Assembly: GCA_004525155.1 (NCBI GenBank)
Contig: SPDA01000170.1
Location: 1-5,617 of the forward strand
Direction of reading: 5' to 3'
Origin: Spirochaetales bacterium
GTDB taxonomy: Bacteria; Spirochaetota; Spirochaetia; SPDA01
Length of the DNA stretch: 5,617 nucleotides
The notes under the pieces are model-generated. The model did no database searches, was not told where the DNA came from, and worked only from the letters and a program-made list of their open reading frames with translations. Made by a program: the position numbers and the translations under genes. Positions 1-5,617 of this stretch are shown here, in pieces. Positions within the stretch are counted from its first letter, which is position 1, and each line of letters begins with the position of its first letter.

Positions 1-1
1 T

Positions 2-1216
2 GAAAAAGAAATATTGCGCTCACTGGCAAAAAAAACCGCGGAGCTTGCCGCGCTTCCGGCGGAAGCTGAAAAGAAAAAGCTCTGGTACCGGCTGAACGAT
101 CTTGAGGAAACCCGGCCCATCATTTTCTGTGATCCGGAGAATGGGTGGAATGAGATAATTACACAGGACATGATTCTCTGCGAAAAGCCCCTGTTCCGGG
201 TCTGGGAAATGGCGCTCAGGAAGGAAATATTCTGGGCGGAAGGCATGCGGGACGACCGGGTCATCGAACCTTTTTTCAACGTGCCCTACAGCTATGAGGA
301 TACGGGCTGGGGGCTGCAGGACGAGAGAATAGGCGGCGGGGACGGCGGCTCCTATACGTGGGTCGCCCCTATCGGGGATTATGACAGGGATTTCCCGAAA
401 TTGAAGTTTCCCGAGATTCAGGTTGACTACGATGGTACAGAGAGGGTTCTCAATACGGCACATGAGCTTTTCGACGGTCTGCTTACCGTACGGCTCCGGG
501 GGATCTGGTGGTGGACCCTGGGCATGACCTGGGAATTCATCAGGCTCAGGGGGCTGAACAACTTCATGCTGGACATGTATGACAAGCCGGACATGGTACA
601 CAGACTCATGGCCTTCCTTAGAGACGGTACCCTGAAAAAGCTCGATTTTCTGCAGGAGCATTCCCTGCTGGCGCTTAACACGGAGGGCACCTACGTCGGT
701 TCCGGCGGCTTCGGATGGACAAAACAGCTCCCGCAGAAGGATTTCGATCCGGAGAAGGTGCGGACCATGGACATGTGGGGCTTCTCGGAGAGTCAGGAAA
801 CGGTGGGGGTTTCGCCGGAGATGTTTGAGGAGTTCATTTTTCCCTATCAGAAACCGATTCTCGAAAGGTTCGGACTCAACTGCTACGGCTGCTGTGAACC
901 GATAGACCCTCGCTGGCACGTTGTAAAAAAATTTCCGCGCCTCCGCAGGATTTCCGCCTCTCCCTGGACGGACAGAAAAAAAATGGCCGCAATGCTGGGG
1001 ACCTCCTACGTTATGTCCCTGAAACCCTCGCCGGCGTCACTTGCTGTACCACATATGAATGAGGATGAAGTTCGAAAACAGATACGGTCAGATCTCCGGA
1101 CGACAAAAGGCTGCCGTGTGGAGTATATCATGAAGGACAATCATACTCTGGGAAAAAATCCGCGTAACGCTACCGACTGGTGCAGGATTGCGAAGGAAGA
1201 GGCGGAGAGTCTGTAA
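2..1216 (+). CDS. URO-D family protein (uroporphyrinogen decarboxylase-like / methyltransferase-like), 5'-partial
   Basis: The reading frame is open to the left edge, and the residues before the first possible start (TTG at 14) read EKEI-LRSLAKK, which fits the usual N-terminus of this roughly 400-residue family. The true start is therefore probably a few codons outside the window. About 404 residues are visible. Family-typical landmarks, numbered from TTG 14, are a tryptophan-rich core GIWWWTLGMTWEF near 163-175, LNTEGTYVGSGGFGW near 221-235, a cysteine cluster CYGCCEPID at 290-298, RRISASPW at 311-318, SLKPSP near 335-340 and a C-terminal helix RIAKEEAE. These place it in the URO-D superfamily subgroup with the YGCCEP motif, not HemE, which has an N-terminal MRQAGR motif absent here. 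The cysteines could bind metal or thiol, as Zn-cysteine sites do in MtaA/MtbA methyltransferases, but no HxC motif is seen. The substrate is unknown. The next gene begins 86 bp downstream. Confidence 0.9.
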   Translation, partial: EKEILRSLAKKTAELAALPAEAEKKKLWYRLNDLEETRPIIFCDPENGWNEIITQDMILCEKPLFRVWEMALRKEIFWAEGMRDDRVIEPFFNVPYSYEDTGWGLQDERIGGGDGGSYTWVAPIGDYDRDFPKLKFPEIQVDYDGTERVLNTAHELFDGLLTVRLRGIWWWTLGMTWEFIRLRGLNNFMLDMYDKPDMVHRLMAFLRDGTLKKLDFLQEHSLLALNTEGTYVGSGGFGWTKQLPQKDFDPEKVRTMDMWGFSESQETVGVSPEMFEEFIFPYQKPILERFGLNCYGCCEPIDPRWHVVKKFPRLRRISASPWTDRKKMAAMLGTSYVMSLKPSPASLAVPHMNEDEVRKQIRSDLRTTKGCRVEYIMKDNHTLGKNPRNATDWCRIAKEEAESL

Positions 1217-1263
1217 GACGCCGGAAACTCGAGGAATAGCCGTCGTCGCCTAACCCTTGAATT

Positions 1264-1297
1264 TCTCCTTGGCATGGGACATTATTTACCAAGGAGG
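1264..1297 (+). promoter_or_regulatory. Hairpin sequestering the Shine-Dalgarno of the phasin-like gene
   Basis: CTCCTTGG at 1265-1272 is the exact reverse complement of CCAAGGAG at 1289-1296, with a possible extra G-U closing pair (1264/1297) and a 16-nt loop. The right arm contains the whole Shine-Dalgarno sequence AAGGAGG (1291-1297) of the gene starting at ATG 1303. If the transcript includes the left arm, the ribosome site is paired with an anti-Shine-Dalgarno. This would suit translational control by temperature, a bound factor or coupling. No U-tract follows, so it is not an intrinsic terminator. The pairing is directly visible; the regulatory role is inferred. Confidence 0.6.
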
Positions 1298-1302
1298 CGC
1301 AT

Positions 1303-1605
1303 ATGAGCAGTCTGCTTAAGGAACTCGGCGTTCTGATATTTTCCGCCGGCGAGGAAATAGAAAAGAAAGCCGCGGAATTCAAGGCTAAAAGAGAAGAACG
1401 GTTCAAGGAATTCGATGAGAAAGTGAATACCGCGAAGGAAGACATAAAGACAAAATACGGCGGGCAGTTCGGGAAGGTGAAAGATCGCCTGAACGATTTC
1501 GTGTCCGGCCTCGGCATGGCGACCAAGGAAGAGATTAAGGAACTGCGGGACCTGGTAAAGGCCATAGACGCCAAACTCGAAAGCATGGGAAAAAAGGAAC
1601 CATAA
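1303..1605 (+). CDS. Small phasin-like / coiled-coil protein (100 aa)
   Basis: The start ATG lies 5 nt after a strong AAGGAGG (1291-1297), which fixes it well. The product has 100 residues, no signal peptide and is very rich in Lys and Glu. Residues 1-18 are amphipathic or hydrophobic (LLKELGVLIFSAGEEI), residues 19-60 are a long charged helix, and residues 72-96 (MATKEEIKELRDLVKAIDAKLES) have the T-K-E-E-I-xx-L pattern ending in a short coiled coil. That pattern is common at the C-terminus of phasin-like (PHA granule-associated) proteins and resembles the C-terminal coiled coil of UbiK/BMFP proteins. A small surface-binding or oligomerising helical protein is likely, either on lipid or polymer granules or as a partner of the downstream kinase. 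It ends with TAA directly before the ABC1 kinase frame, so the two genes are probably co-transcribed. The family call rests on pattern resemblance only. Confidence 0.8.
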   Translation: MSSLLKELGVLIFSAGEEIEKKAAEFKAKREERFKEFDEKVNTAKEDIKTKYGGQFGKVKDRLNDFVSGLGMATKEEIKELRDLVKAIDAKLESMGKKEP

Positions 1606-1608
1606 CAG

Positions 1609-3285
1609 CTGACACCCCGAAAAAGAAACAGAGCAAGGCCCGGCCGGAGATTTTTCAGGGTAGCAAGGGTTTTCTTCCTCATCGTTCTTGACCTGAAAAA
1701 AGAATATACCCTTACCAGAAGGCGCGGCTTTCAATATGCCTCAGAGAAGATGGAAACGAGGAACACCAGGCGCGCGCAGGAACTGTTCAACCTGGCAATT
1801 TCCATAGGCGGCGCACTCATCAAGCTCTGCCAGTTTTTCTCGACCCGCAGGGACATGTTCCCCAAACCTTATATTGACATACTCTCCAGGCTCCAGGACA
1901 GCGTGCCGCCGGTTGATTATGCTTCCCTCGAGCCTGTTTTGGAGGAGGAATACGCCGGCAGGCCCTTTCCCTTTGCCTGGATTGACCCCGAACCAATCGC
2001 TTCCGCATCCATCGGCCAGGTGCACCGGGCCGGGCTTCCGGAGGGAGAGGAAATAATTATCAAGATTATGAAACCGGGGACGGAGGAGGCTTTCGACCAG
2101 GACTTCGCCATTCTTTTTTTCGTGTTCACCCTTATATCGCATTTCAGAATTTTCATGGGCAGGCTCGATCTTATAACCCTGCTGGAAGAGTTTATCCGTG
2201 TTACCGGAGACGAGCTTAATTTTTTACGGGAAGCGGATGTGGCCAAACGGTTTAAAAAGAACCTTTCCCGTTTTGACTACCTGACCGTTCCCCTCATCTA
2301 CGACGGTCTCTGCACGAGGCGCGTCCTGGTCATGGAATTTGTCCATGGCGACAAGATCTCGGAAATGGAAGACTGGAAAGAGAGAAACAATGATCCCGCT
2401 GTTATCGCCGCCAGACTCACGGAACTCTACATAGAACAGTTTATCAGTTTCCGCCTTGTCCATTTCGATCCCCATCCCGGGAACATTCTCGTACAGGAAA
2501 ACAGCAACCTGGCCCTTATAGACTTCGGTATGTCCGGCGAAATAACGGAGGTTATGAGCACCGGCATCAGGGAATTGCTCCTGGGGTTTTTCCGGCGGGA
2601 TGCGCGGAAGGTGTTGCAGCAGCTCAAAAACCTGGGCTTCCTAAGAAAAAACATCGATGCCGAACGTTTCCTGGGCCTGGTGGAATATGTCATGGAGTAC
2701 ACGAATTACTCCATTACCTTTGACAAGGGCGCGCTGGAGTCGGTCGACATCAAACCTGTCATCAAGGAACTGGCGGAGATTATCTATACCCAGCCTTTCA
2801 ATCTTCCCTGTGAATGGGCCTTTATCATCAAGACCGTGGGGGTCCTGGCGGGTATCATCACCATGCTCAACCCCGAGTATAATATTTACAAGGAACTGAA
2901 GCCCCACATAATCCGTATCGCCACCGACGGATTCACCAAGTCCTTAAGCCATGCTTTCACAAACCTCAGGCAGTTTATACAGGATATCGTGTCCCTGCCG
3001 CCGCGTATCAACTCCTTTGTGGACCGCATTCAGAGGAGAGAGGTGGATTTGAGTCATACAATCGAGGAAATAGACAGCCGGATGGACGGGCTCAAGCAGG
3101 CCATTTCCAGGGGACTTCTCTTCATGCTGGCTTTTTTCTCCGGCGTGGGGACCTATGTGCTGTACATGTTGCAGCGGTTTAACGGCGCCATAGTAATGGC
3201 CGCATTTTCCGTCATTTTTTTTGTCACCTTCCTGGTGTACCGCAAGCGGCGGCGGAAGGATGTTGTTTCACGCTATATCAAATGA
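1609..3285 (+). CDS. ABC1/AarF/UbiB-family atypical kinase-like ATPase, membrane anchored
   Basis: The frame is open from just after the phasin-like TAA (1603-1605). The first ATG is at 1750 (511 aa), but the upstream codons read RPGRRFFRVARVFFLIVLDL..., typical of the ABC1 N-terminus, and contain no ATG, GTG or TTG. The only candidate is CTG 1609, 10 nt after AAGGA (1594-1598), giving 558 aa, close to the usual UbiB length. The upstream coding is well supported; the exact start is not. In 558-aa numbering the motifs are KLCQ (72-75, in place of KxGQ), the Ala-rich loop ASAS (131-134) in PIASASIGQVH, nucleotide lysine K152, E202 in the ELNFLREA motif, HFDPHPGN (285-292) with catalytic D287 and N292, and DFG (305-307). 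Two predicted membrane helices (about 502-518 and 525-543) precede a basic tail. In this family such proteins act as ATPases in ubiquinone or other lipid metabolism. The partner lipid here is unknown. Confidence 0.93.
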   Translation: MTPRKRNRARPGRRFFRVARVFFLIVLDLKKEYTLTRRRGFQYASEKMETRNTRRAQELFNLAISIGGALIKLCQFFSTRRDMFPKPYIDILSRLQDSVPPVDYASLEPVLEEEYAGRPFPFAWIDPEPIASASIGQVHRAGLPEGEEIIIKIMKPGTEEAFDQDFAILFFVFTLISHFRIFMGRLDLITLLEEFIRVTGDELNFLREADVAKRFKKNLSRFDYLTVPLIYDGLCTRRVLVMEFVHGDKISEMEDWKERNNDPAVIAARLTELYIEQFISFRLVHFDPHPGNILVQENSNLALIDFGMSGEITEVMSTGIRELLLGFFRRDARKVLQQLKNLGFLRKNIDAERFLGLVEYVMEYTNYSITFDKGALESVDIKPVIKELAEIIYTQPFNLPCEWAFIIKTVGVLAGIITMLNPEYNIYKELKPHIIRIATDGFTKSLSHAFTNLRQFIQDIVSLPPRINSFVDRIQRREVDLSHTIEEIDSRMDGLKQAISRGLLFMLAFFSGVGTYVLYMLQRFNGAIVMAAFSVIFFVTFLVYRKRRRKDVVSRYIK

Positions 3286-3304
3286 CATCAATGCTCCCGT
3301 TTTA

Positions 3305-3322
3305 TGCGCAATCGGTTGCATA
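3305..3322. promoter_or_regulatory. Upstream LacI-type operator-like site
   Basis: This 18-bp quasi-palindrome has arms GCAA/TTGC around a central CG and matches the LacI/GalR half-site pattern AANCGNTT (AATCGGTT at 3310-3317). On the opposite strand it matches the site at 3453-3470 at 16 of 18 positions (shared form TGCGCAAYCGGTTGYATA). It lies 20 bp after the kinase stop codon and about 148 bp upstream of the promoter-proximal copy, measured centre to centre. It is probably an auxiliary operator for the downstream operon. Confidence 0.6.
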
Positions 3323-3336
3323 GATTATGGCTTTCC

Positions 3337-3357
3337 TAATAATAAAAATTATTATTA
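3337..3357. repeat. AT-only perfect inverted repeat
   Basis: TAATAATAA (3337-3345) and TTATTATTA (3349-3357) are exact reverse complements separated by AAA. The stem contains no G or C and no U-tract follows, so it is a poor intrinsic terminator. It sits between the two operator-like sites in the most AT-rich part of the window. It could be a flexible or easily melted segment, or a weak 3' end signal for the kinase transcript. The function is not established. Confidence 0.5.
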
Positions 3358-3423
3358 TCCCAATAAAGAAGTAACTTAGTCAGAATATGCCTAAAAAACC
3401 GATTCAAATTACAAATTTTATGC

Positions 3424-3452
3424 TTGACAAATGAAAAAAGCGGATTTATAAT
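3424..3452 (+). promoter_or_regulatory. Perfect consensus sigma70-type promoter
   Basis: TTGACA (3424-3429), a 17-bp spacer, then TATAAT (3447-3452): both hexamers and the spacing are at the sigma70/sigmaA optimum. The expected transcription start is near 3459-3461, inside the downstream operator-like site, leaving a leader of about 60 nt before ATG 3519. The promoter drives the URO-D operon at 3519 onward. A promoter this strong, overlapped by an operator, fits a gene that is held off by a repressor and induced. Confidence 0.85.
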
Positions 3453-3470
3453 TATACAACCGGTTGCGCA
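3453..3470. promoter_or_regulatory. Promoter-proximal LacI-type operator overlapping the transcription start
   Basis: The site begins at the base after the -10 box and contains the perfect 10-bp palindrome CAACCGGTTG (3457-3466), with the LacI/GalR-type core AACCGGTT. An overlapping palindrome GTTGCGCAAC (3463-3472) follows. As an inverted copy it matches the site at 3305-3322 at 16 of 18 positions. A protein bound here would cover the transcription start. The same bases could also fold as a short hairpin at the 5' end of the mRNA, but the second copy upstream favours a DNA operator. No regulator gene lies in the window. Confidence 0.75.
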
Positions 3471-3518
3471 ACGCCGGCATATTTGTTTAGAAAACAGCAG
3501 AAGCCGGGAGGGTCCTGA

Positions 3519-4619
3519 ATGACTCCGAGAGAACGGGTGCTCACTGTACTGAACAGGAAAAAGGCCGACCAGGTGCCCTGGTTCGGCGATCTCGATTACT
3601 GGGCAACTTCCCTCATCACCCGAGGGGAAAAGCCGGAAGATTTCAAGCGGAGCGACGCATACCTTCAATGGCACCGCGACCTCCGCTGCGGCTTCTATCT
3701 GCAGGGTTACTTTCCTTTCAAAGAAATAATTGAAAACTGCGATGTGAGGACCTGGAACGAAGGCAGGAAGCGCTACCGGGAGATTACGACCCCGGAAGGC
3801 ACACTGCGGGAGTGCTGGCGTTACCTCGATATATCCTACTCCGAAGGACACGAGGAATATCTTCTCAAATCCGAGGAAGATCTGCCCGCCTACAATTTCA
3901 TGATCGAGAATACCCGCTACGAGCCGGATTATGATTTTGCTCTGCTTCGAAGGAAACAGGTAGGAGAGATGGGCGTCGTGCTCGTCTACACCCCGCGGTC
4001 TCCGTTCATGCACCTGCTCGCCCTGGACGCCGGCATCATGACAATCGCCTATATTTCCTCATCAGCGCCGGAGGCCTTTGCGGAAACAATAGGCCTCATG
4101 AGGAAAAAATTCACCGAGGCCGCGGCCATCGCCGCCGCAAGCCCGTCGGAAATTGTCATGACCCCGGAAAACCTCTCTGCGGAAATGGTAGGCCCGAAAT
4201 ATTTCGATCGTTATATGAAGGATTGCCAGACCGAATGGTCGGACATGATACAGGCGGCGGGTAAGTTTTCATGCATACACATGGACGGGACACTGAAAGG
4301 ACTCCTGCGCGAAGAATGCGGCATCGGCCTGTCGTTTATCGAAGCCTGTACCCCTGCGCCGGTGGGAGACCTGGCAGTGGGCGATTGGGCTTCCTATATG
4401 AAGGGAAGTGAGACGATTCTCTGGGGCGGCATACCCGGTATTTATTTCACCGAAAAAGTGACGGACGGCGAATTCGACAGATTTGTCAGGGAGATTCTCT
4501 CCGTAATGCGAGGGGAACCGAGGTATGTGCTCGGCGTGGCGGACCAGGTGCCGCCGGACGGTCTTGCGGGAAGGGTGAGACGGGTGGCTGATCTTGTGGA
4601 CGAATATGGAAATTATTAG
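3519..4619 (+). CDS. URO-D family protein (uroporphyrinogen decarboxylase-like / methyltransferase-like)
   Basis: ATG 3519 follows GGGAGGG (3506-3512) with good spacing, and the N-terminus MTPRERVLTVLNRKKADQVPW is the classic opening of non-HemE URO-D family proteins. The product has 366 residues, a full family length. Visible landmarks are ENLS at 217-220, CIHMDGTLKGLL at 252-263 (the strand bearing the conserved His in URO-D methyltransferases), EACTPAPVGD at 275-284, WGGIPG at 302-307 and the C-terminal ADQVPPDG at 341-348. The HemE motif MRQAGR is absent, so a haem-pathway role is unlikely. The MtaA-type HxC zinc motif is also not seen (HMD instead). It is the first gene after a consensus promoter with a LacI-type operator and is followed 9 nt later by another URO-D gene, so it is probably inducible. 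The reaction may be methyl transfer or decarboxylation of a small catabolic substrate, but this is not determined. Confidence 0.93.
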   Translation: MTPRERVLTVLNRKKADQVPWFGDLDYWATSLITRGEKPEDFKRSDAYLQWHRDLRCGFYLQGYFPFKEIIENCDVRTWNEGRKRYREITTPEGTLRECWRYLDISYSEGHEEYLLKSEEDLPAYNFMIENTRYEPDYDFALLRRKQVGEMGVVLVYTPRSPFMHLLALDAGIMTIAYISSSAPEAFAETIGLMRKKFTEAAAIAAASPSEIVMTPENLSAEMVGPKYFDRYMKDCQTEWSDMIQAAGKFSCIHMDGTLKGLLREECGIGLSFIEACTPAPVGDLAVGDWASYMKGSETILWGGIPGIYFTEKVTDGEFDRFVREILSVMRGEPRYVLGVADQVPPDGLAGRVRRVADLVDEYGNY

Positions 4620-4623
4620 GAGG
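4618..4623 (+). promoter_or_regulatory. Ribosome binding site overlapping the upstream stop codon
   Basis: AGGAGG at 4618-4623 shares two bases with the TAG stop (4617-4619) of the preceding gene and lies 5 nt before ATG 4629. A terminating ribosome would sit on this site, which suggests translational coupling of the two URO-D genes and supports the chosen start of the second. Confidence 0.8.
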
Positions 4624-4628
4624 CAACC

Positions 4629-5617
4629 ATGACATCGAGGGAAAGGATTGTATCCGCACTGAATTTCAGGGTTCCGGACAGGGTGCCGGTGCTCGACTTT
4701 CTTTTCAGCCGCAGGTTTATGAAGGAAATCTACGGGTATACCACGGACCTCTACGACGGCTCGGTGCAGACGAAACTTGCAACCGAGATTGGACTGGACG
4801 GCGTGTATATGTTTATCAACGGTTACCCCGGCTTCGAAGAGGAGCCGCACAGGGAAGGGGAAACCTACTACGATGAATGGGGAGTCAAATATGTAAAAAA
4901 CGGCTGGCCCGTTATGGTACAGACGGAAGTCGCGCTCAAGGGAAGAAAGGATTGGGAAAAATACATCATGCCGAAACCGGACGCGGCGCACAGGTTAAAC
5001 ATGGTGAACGATGCAATAAAGGCCAACACCGGAGACCTTGCCATCATCTGCGCGGTACTCGGCCCGTTCACCATGGCGTACTGGTATTTTTTCGATTTGG
5101 CTACCCTTTCCCTGCTGATATATGACGATCCCTCGCTCCTCCATGAAGTGAACGAAACCTTTGTAGACTGGACACTTAAAACGGTTCAGCTTATCAAGGA
5201 CAGGGGCGGGGTAGACGCCATCTGCGTCGCGGATGACTGGGGCGGGACGAACGCTCTGCTCATGTCGCCCGCTCATCTGCGGGAATTTTTCATGCCCCCT
5301 TTCCGGAAAATGGTGCAGGGTATAAAGGCGCTCGGTTTCCCGGTGCTCATGCACAACGACGGCAACCTCTGGGCTGTTCTGGACGATCTGGTAGGCACAG
5401 GAATAAATGGCTACCACCCTGTGGAACGGGGGGCCTCGATGGATCTCGGTATTGTCAAGGGGAAATACGGGGGGAGGCTCTGCCCGGTGGGCAACATAAA
5501 CAACAAGACCACCATGGTTTTCGGTACGCCGGAAGACGTGAAACAGGAAGCAATCGAATGCCTTAAGACCGCGGCGCCCGGCGGCGGGTACATCCTCGCC
5601 ACTGACCACAGTATTCA
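4629..5617 (+). CDS. URO-D family protein (uroporphyrinogen decarboxylase-like / methyltransferase-like), 3'-partial
   Basis: The frame opens at ATG 4629 after AGGAGG and stays open to the window end, giving 329 complete codons. Judged by family length, perhaps 20-40 residues are missing. The N-terminus MTSRERIVSALNFRVPDRVPV is typical of the family. Further landmarks are YYDEWGVKY at 80-88, LGPFTMAYW at 144-152, ADDWGG at 201-206, the MSPAHLREFFMPPFRKM segment at 212-228, HNDGN at 242-246 (conserved His of the metal/substrate strand), CPVGNINNKTTM at 285-296 and the C-terminal GGGYILATDHSI at 318-329. This is the more canonical URO-D methyltransferase-like type and is clearly different from the 3519 and 1-1216 proteins. 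HemE's MRQAGR is absent. Nine bases separate it from the gene before it, so the two are co-transcribed. The substrate is unknown, and no corrinoid-binding protein gene is visible in the window. Confidence 0.92.
   Translation, partial: MTSRERIVSALNFRVPDRVPVLDFLFSRRFMKEIYGYTTDLYDGSVQTKLATEIGLDGVYMFINGYPGFEEEPHREGETYYDEWGVKYVKNGWPVMVQTEVALKGRKDWEKYIMPKPDAAHRLNMVNDAIKANTGDLAIICAVLGPFTMAYWYFFDLATLSLLIYDDPSLLHEVNETFVDWTLKTVQLIKDRGGVDAICVADDWGGTNALLMSPAHLREFFMPPFRKMVQGIKALGFPVLMHNDGNLWAVLDDLVGTGINGYHPVERGASMDLGIVKGKYGGRLCPVGNINNKTTMVFGTPEDVKQEAIECLKTAAPGGGYILATDHSI

Noticed and set aside
14..16. TTG at 14 as the true start of the first gene
   Set aside because: The frame is open upstream to the window edge, the preceding codons (EKEI) fit the family N-terminus, and no Shine-Dalgarno is seen before 14.
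20..919. Long minus-strand open frame of 299 codons opposite the first URO-D gene
   Set aside because: It lies wholly opposite a gene with clear family motifs, its translation shows no recognisable domain, and its openness follows from the codon usage of the + strand gene.
1257..1285. Possible promoter TTGAAT-N17-CATTAT before the phasin-like gene
   Set aside because: Each hexamer matches only 4 of 6 consensus positions, and the implied start would fall inside the Shine-Dalgarno. The spacer is therefore better explained by the hairpin in a longer transcript.
3304..3321. Reading the upstream palindrome as a terminator of the kinase gene
   Set aside because: The RNA stem would be only about 4 bp without bulges and no U-tract follows. 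The strong match to the promoter-proximal site favours an operator.
3336..4013. Minus-strand open frame of 225 codons crossing the intergenic region
   Set aside because: It would run through the operator, promoter and the start of the 3519 gene. The part in the AT-rich intergenic region is low complexity and no family resemblance is seen.
4269..5609. Minus-strand open frames of 240 and 204 codons opposite the last two URO-D genes
   Set aside because: They lie opposite URO-D coding sequence with strong motifs on the + strand, so they are shadow frames.

Overview
The window appears to come from an anaerobic or facultative bacterium of moderate GC content. It has compact, same-strand genes, good Shine-Dalgarno sites and a sigma70-type promoter. 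Expanded families of uroporphyrinogen-decarboxylase-like (URO-D fold) proteins of this kind are typical of anaerobes such as Spirochaetota, Firmicutes and Deltaproteobacteria. The sequence alone does not settle the phylum. All five recognisable genes are on the + strand. No RNA gene, CRISPR array or insertion sequence was seen.

Layout: (1) positions 1-1216 hold the 3' part of a URO-D family gene whose start lies just outside the window. (2) Positions 1217-1302 are a short spacer ending in a hairpin that buries the ribosome binding site of the next gene. (3) Positions 1303-1605 encode a small, charged, phasin-like/coiled-coil protein. (4) It is followed, in the same reading frame after a single TAA, by an ABC1/UbiB/AarF-family atypical kinase that ends at 3285. 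The kinase's coding sequence clearly runs upstream of its first ATG (1750). (5) Positions 3286-3518 are a regulatory intergenic region. It contains a perfect consensus promoter and two near-identical LacI-type operator-like sites 148 bp apart, plus an AT-only inverted repeat. (6) Positions 3519-4619 and 4629-5617+ are two more URO-D family genes, tightly spaced and probably one operon. The second runs off the window end.

Interpretation: the three URO-D family proteins differ from each other and lack the N-terminal arginine-rich motif of true HemE. They are better read as relatives of the corrinoid-dependent methyltransferases (MtaA/MtbA-type fold) or of uncharacterised catabolic URO-D proteins than as haem-pathway enzymes. 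The LacI-type operator pair in front of the 3519/4629 operon suggests it is induced by a small molecule, possibly a sugar-like or methylated substrate. The phasin-like and ABC1 kinase genes form a separate two-gene unit between the URO-D genes. A small helical protein paired with a membrane-anchored UbiB-type ATPase resembles, by loose analogy, the UbiJ/UbiK-UbiB association in quinone or lipid metabolism.

The points most worth a second look are the paired operators around a perfect promoter, the Shine-Dalgarno-sequestering hairpin, and the missing conventional start plus altered KxGQ motif (KLCQ) of the ABC1 kinase.
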